A DNA stretch of 64,000 nt, from contig NZ_SMRS01000004.1 in the NCBI RefSeq assembly GCF_008368715.1, forward strand, positions 1-64,000. The letters are read 5' to 3'. Positions within the stretch are counted from its first letter, which is position 1; the number at the start of each line of letters is the position of its first letter. This document shows, piece by piece, positions 7,012-14,628 of this stretch. The translations under genes and the position numbers were made by a program. Below the pieces are notes generated by a model. It was given only the letters and a program-made list of their open reading frames with translations. It was not told the DNA's origin and did not search any database. Origin of the DNA: Nitrincola tapanii. GTDB lineage: Bacteria; Pseudomonadota; Gammaproteobacteria; Pseudomonadales; Balneatricaceae.

Positions 7012-9447
7012 ATGGATAAATTCTCGGCGTCTGCCCATAAGGCTACGCACTGGTTGCATAATCTCGATCAGAAGCTTTTTAACCATCCCAAGATTCTATT
7101 GAGTCTGATTTTAATCATTACAATTTTCTTCGCTTCGCGTATTCCTGGCGTGAAGATGTATTCAGATTTTGCGGATCTTTTGCCACAAACCCATCCCTAT
7201 ATTGAACTGCATAACGAGATCAAAGGCTCTTTTGGCGGCGCGAATGTCATCATTGTCGGGGTTGAATTTACTGAACATGACATCTTCGACAATGAAGCCT
7301 TGGCACGCATTCATCGTATTACTCAGGCTGTTGACAGTTTACCCGGTGTCAACCACAACCTAGTGACCAGCGTGACGCATCGTAACTCACGCAAAGTCTG
7401 GCTAACGCCGGAAGGGAATGTTAACTCCGAGGCCTATTACAACCCGGAAAGAACACAGCTGAGCGCAGAGCAACTTGATCAAATACGCCAGGATGTCAGC
7501 TCGGATCCGCGTATTTATGGGCCATTGGTGAGCCCTGATCGGCATATGGCGCTGGTCAAAGCCCAGTTGTATGAGGGGCAGCTGGATTATGCTGCGACCT
7601 TTGCTGCGATCCAGGAGATGCGTGCGAACGAAGCCGCGGAAGGGGTGATTATTCACGTCACCGGGCAGCCGATGTTAGTGGGTTGGGCCTATCAATATCT
7701 GTCGCAGATTATTGAAATCTTCCTCTTTACCGCGCTGATTATGATTGCGCTGCTGATTTTCTATTTCCGTAAGGCCTACGGCGTACTGATTCCTCTCGCG
7801 GGCGTGATTGTCTCCTCGATCTGGGGATTGGGCATCATCTCCCTGTTTGGTTACAACCTAGATCCTTTGAGTTTGGTGATTCCCTTCCTCATCTCGGCGC
7901 GTGCGATGTCACACGGTATCCAGTTGGTGGAGCGTTATTATCAGGAGTTAAATGAGCATGAAGATCATCATCTGTCGGCACGTTTGACCTTTGAGAGCCT
8001 GTTCCGCCCAGGCAGTCTGGGTGTGGTGTCGGATGCGGTGGGTTTGTTGTTGATCGCTATCGGCTCGATTCCGCTGAATACCAAGCTGGCCCATTTTGCA
8101 TCACTCTGGGCGCTCAGCATCATTATCACCGTACTTTTGGCGGTGCCGCTATTGCTCTCGATTCTCCCTAAACCGCGCAATATCCGTATCCGTCATAATC
8201 TTTTCCGTCAGGTCGGGTTTATTTGTGCGGAGTTGATCAGCGGTGAAAAGGCGGCCAAACGTGCTTTGCTGGTGGCGGCACTCTTATTGGCGGCGGGTTT
8301 TTACCTGTCTTCGAAAGTCGTCATTGGTGAGTCAGAACCCGGCTCTCCGATTTTGTATGCTGACCATGATTACAACCAGTCCTCAAAAGCGATTAACGAC
8401 AGTTTCCCTGGGTCGGAAGAGCTGTATATCGTCGCGGAAATGGATGCCCCAGGAGGAATTAAACGACCCGAGGTGCTGCATGCCTTGGCAGATCTACAGC
8501 GTCATATGCTTCTGGATCCAGAAGTCGGTGGCTCCAAAGGGATTCCGGATCTGATCCGTCAGGTGAATCGACTCCTGCATAGCAACGATCCACGTTGGGC
8601 ACAGATCCCGGATGATGAACTGTATGTGGGTGGTTTGATGTTCACCTACATGATGTCCAGTCCGATTCCAGGTGCCTTGAATGAGTTTGTCGATACCGAT
8701 GAGCGTATCGCAAATCTGGTGTTTTACTACAAGGATCATCAAGGGGAAACGATCCGTCGTGCCATCCATACCGCACGCCAGTGGATCGAAGAAAATGAAG
8801 GCAAGGTGGAAGGCTTAAGCATCCGCTTGGCCGGTGGCACCATCGGCGTGACCGCCGCCATGAATGAAGCCGCGTATGAAACTAATCTGATTGTTTTACC
8901 GCTGGTTTTCCTGCTCATTTTTGCCTTTGTGGCCTTCTTCTATACCTCTTTCATGGCCGGTTTGATGATGTTTGGGGTGATGCTATTTGCCACCACACTC
9001 ACCTATGCCTACATGGGATTGGTCGGGATGGGTATCAACATCAACACCGTGCCCATCATCGCGGTAGGTGTTGGAGTGGGGATCGATTACTCAATCTATA
9101 TGATGGACCGCATCCGGGCTGAGATGGCGTTATCAGGTGATCTCAGCCATGCCGTGAAGCGTGCCATCAGTACCACAGGTTTGGCGATCAGTTTCACCGC
9201 GATCACCCTGATGGCAGGGATTGTCATGTGGGTGCTGCTTTCCGATCTGCGTTTTCAGGCCGAAGCCGCTTTGCTGTTGATCGTGATGATTCTGCTCAAT
9301 GGCGCAGCCGCCATGTTACTGGTGCCTAGCTGGGTACTGGTATTCAAACCCAAATTCATCTGTAACGCCTACATCGATGAGGACGGTGTGATTCACGCTG
9401 ATCTCGAAGAGGAAGAGGCGGCGCAGTTGATTACCACCAAAGCTTAA
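7012..9447 (+). CDS. RND superfamily transporter (MMPL/SSD type)
   Basis: An 811-residue inner-membrane protein with the duplicated RND layout: one helix at about 30-48, a periplasmic domain to about 230, five helices to 400, another helix near 420, a second periplasmic domain and five C-terminal helices (about 635-785). It is closer to MMPL/HpnN-type lipid or hydrophobe exporters than to AcrB, being shorter and without an adaptor gene beside it. GVGVGIDYSIYMMDR in the second half is the typical conserved helix of the group. A GCAGGA ribosome site precedes the ATG; the gene follows the lipoprotein by 21 bp. Direction and cargo of transport cannot be read from sequence. Confidence 0.85.
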   Translation: MDKFSASAHKATHWLHNLDQKLFNHPKILLSLILIITIFFASRIPGVKMYSDFADLLPQTHPYIELHNEIKGSFGGANVIIVGVEFTEHDIFDNEALARIHRITQAVDSLPGVNHNLVTSVTHRNSRKVWLTPEGNVNSEAYYNPERTQLSAEQLDQIRQDVSSDPRIYGPLVSPDRHMALVKAQLYEGQLDYAATFAAIQEMRANEAAEGVIIHVTGQPMLVGWAYQYLSQIIEIFLFTALIMIALLIFYFRKAYGVLIPLAGVIVSSIWGLGIISLFGYNLDPLSLVIPFLISARAMSHGIQLVERYYQELNEHEDHHLSARLTFESLFRPGSLGVVSDAVGLLLIAIGSIPLNTKLAHFASLWALSIIITVLLAVPLLLSILPKPRNIRIRHNLFRQVGFICAELISGEKAAKRALLVAALLLAAGFYLSSKVVIGESEPGSPILYADHDYNQSSKAINDSFPGSEELYIVAEMDAPGGIKRPEVLHALADLQRHMLLDPEVGGSKGIPDLIRQVNRLLHSNDPRWAQIPDDELYVGGLMFTYMMSSPIPGALNEFVDTDERIANLVFYYKDHQGETIRRAIHTARQWIEENEGKVEGLSIRLAGGTIGVTAAMNEAAYETNLIVLPLVFLLIFAFVAFFYTSFMAGLMMFGVMLFATTLTYAYMGLVGMGININTVPIIAVGVGVGIDYSIYMMDRIRAEMALSGDLSHAVKRAISTTGLAISFTAITLMAGIVMWVLLSDLRFQAEAALLLIVMILLNGAAAMLLVPSWVLVFKPKFICNAYIDEDGVIHADLEEEEAAQLITTKA

Positions 9448-9466
9448 CTTAAGGGGCTCACTCCGT

Positions 9467-11143
9467 ATGTCTAAAAAAATAACAACGACAGGCACCGCAC
9501 TTTCACTGGCGGTCGCAGCCGCCGTGATCGGCATGGCATCGTCTGCGCAGGCCAATGAGATGCGCTGGAACGGTTATGTAGAAAACGCAACCTACCATCG
9601 TGAAGGCACAGGGTTATCAAAATTCCGCAATACGGCACAGGCGACTTTTAGCAAGGATTTTGATTCACAAGGCGATTGGAATCTCTCCATGCGCGGTGTC
9701 TTGCGTGGTAGCTATGATGGGGTCTATGACCTCAATAAAGGCGAGTTTGGTAAAAACGCTCAAGAATCTTATCTAGGGGCTAATTGGCATGGGCAGGATA
9801 CCTCCACGGCTATTTTAGCACCGGGGGTGCCTTTCCCTTGCGAAAATGATCCAACCCTATGCCGTAATCTGGACGGTTATATGGATCATAAAGAGCGCGA
9901 TGCTAAGTTCCCGGAATTTAATAGCAAAGCGGATTTTCTCCGCGAATTCTATGTCGATGCGGTGAAGGATCTGGATTCAGGCGGTCAGCTAGCGTTCCGA
10001 GTCGGTCGTCAGCAGGTGGTCTGGGGTAAAACCGATCTGTTCCGTGTCTTGGATGTCCTCAACCCAGTCGATTACTCTCGCCATAACATCTATGACGAGC
10101 TGGAAGATATTCGTATCCCACAGTGGATGATCAATGCTGAATGGCGTATGGGGCCCACCTCGGTGTTTGATGACTCTAACTTATCTCTGGTGTGGAACGT
10201 GGATAAGTTCCGCCCGAACAATCTGGGAACCTGTGGTCAGTCTTATCGTATTCTGGATGCGGGCTGTTTCTTTAGCTCGCGTGTCATGGGACTAGATCAG
10301 ATTCCGGGGGCAGCATTTGGTGGCACGAATCCTTATTCGGCTTCGGGTGTGCCCATTATTCATAGCGTTGATGAGCCTTCTTGGGCACTGAAAAATACCC
10401 AGTTAGGGGTGAAGTGGGAAGGGGTTTATAAGGATTTGACCTTCTCTCTGAATGCTTTGACCTACCGTCAGCAGTTACCTTCTCTGCATTTCCGTGAGTT
10501 GGCTCCTGGTGTGCCGCTACCTGCGACAGATGGGGTGTTTGATATCAAATTCCCACGTGTGAATCTGGTCGGCGGTTCGGTGGACTACTATGCGGCAGGG
10601 ATAGATTCGATTTTGCGTTTGGAAACCACCTATACCAAGGGTGAAGAGCTGCCGCGTGATCAGAATGGGCATAAAGAAACCGATATGTTCCGTTATGTGC
10701 TGGGTGTCGACAAAAACCAGATGATCCCCTGGTTGAACCCACGTCGTGCCTTCCTGATTTCAGCGCAGGTCTTTGGTGAGCATATTCTGGATCATGAATC
10801 CGATATGCCGAACTTTAAGGACAACTGGACCGGTACACTGTTGTTTAAAGGCTGGTGGATGAATGACCGTCTCAGTCCACAGATCGTGATGGCACATGAC
10901 TTCCGTGCGGATGCCTCAGTGTTTGCACCCTCCGTCGAGTGGCTGGCCAATGATCAGCTCAAATTTACTCTGGGTGCGAATATCAAACGGGGTGGTAAAG
11001 AACGTTTCCCTTGGAGTGTAGCGGAGGGGTTGGCTGGGGATTCTTCGGGTCAGACAGAGCCTCTGGCACGCTTCACCAATGGCCCGATCGGGGTGGCGAA
11101 CAAGGAAAACGAAATTCAGTTCACTGTGCGTTACAACTTCTGA
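9467..11143 (+). CDS. DUF1302 outer-membrane protein
   Basis: A 558-residue protein with a clear signal peptide (hydrophobic stretch at about 10-27 ending SSAQA) and a final aromatic residue in the pattern FTVRYNF, the signature of a beta-barrel inserted by the Bam machinery. Alternating aromatic and polar residues throughout fit strands. The arrangement RVGRQQVVWGKTDLFRVLDVLNP near residue 180 is characteristic of DUF1302. Members are commonly paired with DUF1329, as here (26-bp gap). It probably provides an outer-membrane path or anchor for the RND transporter's hydrophobic cargo; this is inferred from context. Confidence 0.85.
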   Translation: MSKKITTTGTALSLAVAAAVIGMASSAQANEMRWNGYVENATYHREGTGLSKFRNTAQATFSKDFDSQGDWNLSMRGVLRGSYDGVYDLNKGEFGKNAQESYLGANWHGQDTSTAILAPGVPFPCENDPTLCRNLDGYMDHKERDAKFPEFNSKADFLREFYVDAVKDLDSGGQLAFRVGRQQVVWGKTDLFRVLDVLNPVDYSRHNIYDELEDIRIPQWMINAEWRMGPTSVFDDSNLSLVWNVDKFRPNNLGTCGQSYRILDAGCFFSSRVMGLDQIPGAAFGGTNPYSASGVPIIHSVDEPSWALKNTQLGVKWEGVYKDLTFSLNALTYRQQLPSLHFRELAPGVPLPATDGVFDIKFPRVNLVGGSVDYYAAGIDSILRLETTYTKGEELPRDQNGHKETDMFRYVLGVDKNQMIPWLNPRRAFLISAQVFGEHILDHESDMPNFKDNWTGTLLFKGWWMNDRLSPQIVMAHDFRADASVFAPSVEWLANDQLKFTLGANIKRGGKERFPWSVAEGLAGDSSGQTEPLARFTNGPIGVANKENEIQFTVRYNF

Positions 11144-11169
11144 TTTAGACAACAATAAGGATAAAAGCG

Positions 11170-12483
11170 ATGTTTAAAAAAGCCTTAATTTCGATCGCCA
11201 TCAGTGGATTGCTGACCAGTACCAGTGTCCTGGCCGTGAGCGAACAGGACATTGAAAACTCTTTCTTCCCCTATAAGAGTTCGCTGCCTGCGGCGGCGGG
11301 GATTCAAGTGGGGATGGTGATCAACCAGTCCAACTGGGAAGTGGCAAAAGAGGTTCTGGATCCGGCAATGTTGGAGCAGGTTAAACTGGGTAATTATGAG
11401 ATACGTGTCGGTGAAACCACGTCATTTGATCTGCACCCTAACTATATCCAAGCGACGCGTGAACAAGCGAGCCAGGCGCAGTTGGGTGCTAAACCCGGAG
11501 AGATCTCTGGAACCAGCGCTGGGCGTCCTTTCCCTGCGGAGCCTTCTGCACAAGATCCGCGTGCAGGGGAAAAGTTAGCTTGGAACTACAAGTACGGTTA
11601 CAACTGGGGAGATTCGGCAGCGATCATGCCTTTCTACTGGAAGTACCGGAATATGGCGACTGGACAGGTGGAACGCACCATCAAATTTAACTTCCACTTC
11701 CTCAACTTCACTCGCCGTGTGAATCAGGAGCCGAAACCGGCGATTGAACCGAATCCATCTGAGTTGTTCCGTGCAACCTATGTGCAAGCCTTGGAGCCTG
11801 CCGATGTGCGCGATACTCAGTTGTTGATTCAGCGCTTTGAGGATGATTCCAAACTGGATAACGCCTATCTCTATTTAGGCTTCCAGCGTCGAGTGCGTCG
11901 TTTGTCGACCGGTCAGGTCACGGATGCTTTCTTGGGTTCCGATATTATGATTGAGGACTTCGAGGGTTATAACGGCCGCATCAGTGATATGAACTGGGAT
12001 TATAAAGGCACCCGTTATATGTTGATGCCTTTCTTTAATCATAATGATCTGGAACTGGCGACCGATATGCCGGCAGAAAGTGATGGCTATCAGTTTGTCG
12101 ATTTTACCGGTCAGGGCGGTTGTTTCCCGAAAATCACCTGGCAGCTGCGTAAAGTCTATGAGGTGGAAGCTAAGCCTGTGGATGAAAACCATCCGGTGAG
12201 CCGTCGTGTTCACTATATGGATGCTCAGACCTTCACCATTCCACGCACCAATGTGTATGACCGTTCCGGTAATCTCTGGAAAGCTTGGGTGATAGGCCAG
12301 GCGCATCCCGATCATCATCTGCCCATTAATAAAGGATCGGGTGTGGCAATTGATGATGCGTTCACCATGATCGATGTTCAGGCTCAACACTGCACCACCG
12401 GTCAGTTCAAAGGCATCGTTGATCCTTCCTTGACACCGCCAAGCAAAATGAACGTGCAGAACCTGCGCGCTTCAGGCCGTTAA
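11170..12483 (+). CDS. DUF1329 periplasmic protein
   Basis: A 437-residue protein with a signal peptide ending at about SVLA (residue 23). The family is distantly related in fold to LolB-type lipid-binding proteins, so a role in moving a hydrophobic molecule across the periplasm is plausible. Conserved-looking blocks include WNYKYGYNWGDSA, WDYKGTRYMLMP and RRVHYMDAQTF. It ends the sigma-54-driven operon and is followed 35 bp later by a strong terminator. No catalytic motif is recognised. Confidence 0.82.
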   Translation: MFKKALISIAISGLLTSTSVLAVSEQDIENSFFPYKSSLPAAAGIQVGMVINQSNWEVAKEVLDPAMLEQVKLGNYEIRVGETTSFDLHPNYIQATREQASQAQLGAKPGEISGTSAGRPFPAEPSAQDPRAGEKLAWNYKYGYNWGDSAAIMPFYWKYRNMATGQVERTIKFNFHFLNFTRRVNQEPKPAIEPNPSELFRATYVQALEPADVRDTQLLIQRFEDDSKLDNAYLYLGFQRRVRRLSTGQVTDAFLGSDIMIEDFEGYNGRISDMNWDYKGTRYMLMPFFNHNDLELATDMPAESDGYQFVDFTGQGGCFPKITWQLRKVYEVEAKPVDENHPVSRRVHYMDAQTFTIPRTNVYDRSGNLWKAWVIGQAHPDHHLPINKGSGVAIDDAFTMIDVQAQHCTTGQFKGIVDPSLTPPSKMNVQNLRASGR

Positions 12484-12517
12484 TCTCTCCACCTTCATCT
12501 TCATATACCTAGTGATT

Positions 12518-12543
12518 GCCCGGCTTTAGAGCCGGGCTTTTTT
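12518..12543 (+). terminator. Terminator of the transport operon
   Basis: GCCCGGCT (12518-12525) pairs with AGCCGGGC (12530-12537) around TTAG and is followed by six T: a canonical intrinsic terminator between convergent genes. Confidence 0.9.
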
Positions 12544-12561
12544 ATACGCGCTCGCCAAACA

Positions 12562-12975
12562 TTAGCGCCAGAGCGCAACCAACAGGTGCGCTGCGACCAC
12601 CACACCGGTTAAGTGCCAACGTAAACGTGCATAGCCTGCCGGATAGGCTTGATCCAGACGAGAGATGATCTCCGTCAGGCGCAGGAGGAAAAACAATGCG
12701 GCTTGAATCCACAGAGCCCAGGTCGGCAGGATCATCCAGGCTATAAAGCTCAGGACTGGAAAGCTAACGGCTAGGTAAGCCCAGAGGGTGGGTGTGTCTT
12801 TAGCATGTAGGGCAGGCCAGAGAACCCCGGCCATAAAGCCTAGAATCAAGCAGCTGTAGAGTTGGAAGCCGAGTAGGGCTTGTGCCGCAGAAAATGGCCA
12901 ATTGAGCCAGATGACCAGGGGCAGGGTGACGAAGGGGATTAAACCGGCATAACCGAGAAGTTGTAGACTGCGCAT
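12562..12975 (-). CDS. DUF3429 integral membrane protein
   Basis: A 137-residue, very hydrophobic protein with four or five predicted helices and a basic segment (RLDQAYPAGYARLRWHLT) before the last one. The pattern GYAGLIPF near the start and GFMAGVLWP match the DUF3429 family, whose function is unknown. It lies 68 bp after the sodium-channel gene on the same strand. Its GAGG ribosome site is inside an 11-bp hairpin, so translation may be controlled or the hairpin may limit read-through from the channel gene. Confidence 0.75.
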   Translation of the reverse strand: MRSLQLLGYAGLIPFVTLPLVIWLNWPFSAAQALLGFQLYSCLILGFMAGVLWPALHAKDTPTLWAYLAVSFPVLSFIAWMILPTWALWIQAALFFLLRLTEIISRLDQAYPAGYARLRWHLTGVVVAAHLLVALWR

Positions 12976-12980
12976 TAAAG

Positions 12981-13014
12981 AGCCTCGTAAAGGTTTCTTC
13001 GCTTTTACGAGGCT
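12981..13014 (-). promoter_or_regulatory. Hairpin covering the DUF3429 ribosome site
   Basis: AGCCTCGTAAA (12981-12991) pairs perfectly with 13004-13014. On the minus strand the 3' arm contains GAGG, about 9 nt before the DUF3429 ATG at 12975. It could be a terminator of the upstream channel gene, but the following bases are CTTTAATG, a poor T-tract. Confidence 0.5.
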
Positions 13015-13043
13015 AGACGCTTAGGCGTTCAATCAAAAAGAGA

Positions 13044-13877
13044 TCAGAGTTTTTTCTGCTCCTGTAACTGCGCTTCAATCCGAGCCAGTTGTTCACTCAT
13101 CAGTTGCATATGTTCACGCATCCAATGAATTTCGGCAACTTCTCCTTCCCCCGTTTCCAGCTGCTCGGCTGCACTTTCTTTTTGCATCACATCCAGCACG
13201 ATCCCGATCATCATGTTTAAGAAAATGAAAGCATTGAGGAAGATAAAGGTCAGGAAATAGATCCAGCTGTAAGGGTAGTGTTCCATGGTCGGATAGAGCA
13301 CAGCCGTTGCCCAGCTTTCAAAGGTCGCCACTTGGAAAAGGGTTAACATCGCCAGGGCGATATTCCCCCAGAGCTGTTCATCCACCGATTCGAACAGAAA
13401 GCTACCGATCGCTGCGTAGATGTAGAAGATGATAAACATCAGCAAGGCCACATAGCCCATACGTGGGATGGATTTCAGTAGTGCCGCTAAGAGGATGCGT
13501 AACTCAGGAATCATCGATACCAAACGTAGGACGCGGAAGATACGCAAGAGGCGTGCGATCAAAACCATTTCCGAATCATCGATCGGGATAAGGCTGGCGG
13601 TGACGATGAGAAAATCAAACAGATTCCAACCTTTTTTGAAGAAGTTCAACGTGCGTTTTTCGGCTGCGATGCGAATGATCAGCTCGAATAGGAAAAAGAG
13701 CGTGATCCCTAGATCCAACCAGCGCATGATCTGTTCAAACCTTGAGGTTTCCTCATAGGTTTTGGCACCGATCAGCAGAGCGGAGACAATAATGATAAAG
13801 ATGACAAAGCTTTCAAAGATCTTGTTCGCGCGCAAACGCTCTAGCCGATCACGCAGTTGATCCCAATACACACGCAT
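13044..13877 (-). CDS. Bacterial voltage-gated sodium channel (NaChBac/Nav family)
   Basis: A 277-residue single-domain six-helix channel. The S4 helix at about 105-130 has arginines at every third position (ARLLRIFRVLRLVS). The pore loop reads TLFQVATFESWAT; Glu-Ser-Trp is the sodium selectivity filter, with Phe where NaChBac has Leu. S6 (FIFLNMMIGIVLDVM) is followed by an acidic neck and a C-terminal coiled coil (MREHMQLMSEQLARIEAQL) that drives tetramer assembly. An in-frame GTG at 13889 would add four residues; ATG 13877 has a GGGGAG site about 12 nt upstream. Such channels are common in marine or alkaliphilic bacteria and are linked to sodium-based motility and pH control. Confidence 0.9.
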   Translation of the reverse strand: MRVYWDQLRDRLERLRANKIFESFVIFIIIVSALLIGAKTYEETSRFEQIMRWLDLGITLFFLFELIIRIAAEKRTLNFFKKGWNLFDFLIVTASLIPIDDSEMVLIARLLRIFRVLRLVSMIPELRILLAALLKSIPRMGYVALLMFIIFYIYAAIGSFLFESVDEQLWGNIALAMLTLFQVATFESWATAVLYPTMEHYPYSWIYFLTFIFLNAFIFLNMMIGIVLDVMQKESAAEQLETGEGEVAEIHWMREHMQLMSEQLARIEAQLQEQKKL

Positions 13878-14120
13878 ACACTCAATCACTCCCCTGGGTA
13901 TCAGTTAGTACGCCCGTACGGATCTCTCGGGCGGGTTGCGCGCGGATTATACGCTGTTCGAATGACAAAAGGAGAGAGGATTGAGGCGGCTAAGCCTGGA
14001 GGGGAGGCGAAGTCTTGCAAGAGATGCGAAGCGGGCGCTACAGGTCGCTGTAGACAAGCCTTGAGAAGACTCGTCTAGAGCCATCCGCTCGCTTCGCGGT
14101 AAAACCTAAAGCCGGGGCGT
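13878..14120. other. G+C-rich intergenic stretch with inverted repeats
   Basis: About 240 bp between two minus-strand genes. TATAAT on the minus strand at 13951-13946 may be the -10 box of the channel gene, though no good -35 is seen. Upstream, CTACAG (14038-14043) pairs with CTGTAG (14048-14053) inside a larger AGTCTT/AAGACT pairing (14011-14016 with 14066-14071). A plus-strand frame runs through here but has no recognisable protein. The rest is unexplained. Confidence 0.3.
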
Positions 14121-14558
14121 TTAGGCCAGACTGTGAAGGACTTCAGTTTCCAGTTTAGTGTTGTCATGCAAAGGGCAGCGTTCGCAAACTTCATCTAAAA
14201 AGGCTTTTTTTTCAGTTTCACTGAGATCGGCATCAATGCTGGCTAGGATACGTATCTGCTGAAAACCGTTACGGTCTTCAGAGGCTTTACCCATGAGTCC
14301 AGCGGGATTGTAATCCCCTTCCACTTGAATCTGCATGCTACGGAGATCGATTTTTTTCTGGAAGGCGGCGATGCGTGCAATGGTGCCAATGCATCCTGCC
14401 ACGGCAAAGAGAAAATACTGCAGAGGCGTAGGCCCTAATCCTGTGCCTTTGGCCGTAACAGGTTGGTCGATCACCATTTGATGGCCATCAATGATACTGG
14501 TGACCGCAAAGCCTTGGTTCATTTCAGCACTGACACTCAGAGTTTTGGTTTGGCTCAT
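14121..14558 (-). CDS. OsmC/Ohr family protein
   Basis: A 145-residue OsmC-fold protein. The two redox cysteines expected for the family are present: one in VAGCIGTIARI (about residue 75) and one in CERCPLHDNT (about 125). OsmC proteins reduce organic hydroperoxides with these thiols; this branch resembles YhfA-type members, so a peroxidase activity is likely but not certain. Starts at 14609, 14570 and 14558 are all in frame; I take 14558 (MSQTKTLS) because it begins where homologues begin, although none has a strong ribosome site. It lies 70 bp after the RND pump gene on the same strand and may be co-transcribed. Confidence 0.75.
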   Translation of the reverse strand: MSQTKTLSVSAEMNQGFAVTSIIDGHQMVIDQPVTAKGTGLGPTPLQYFLFAVAGCIGTIARIAAFQKKIDLRSMQIQVEGDYNPAGLMGKASEDRNGFQQIRILASIDADLSETEKKAFLDEVCERCPLHDNTKLETEVLHSLA

Positions 14559-14628
14559 GGTTACACTCATTGGTTTATAAGGAAGTCTTAATATAACCCT
14601 TCCTGGCAAGGTCTAAAAGCGATCCAGA

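Noticed and set aside
13857-14078. 73-codon plus-strand frame between channel and OsmC genes
   Set aside because: It begins inside the channel gene, has no recognisable family and crosses the predicted promoter.
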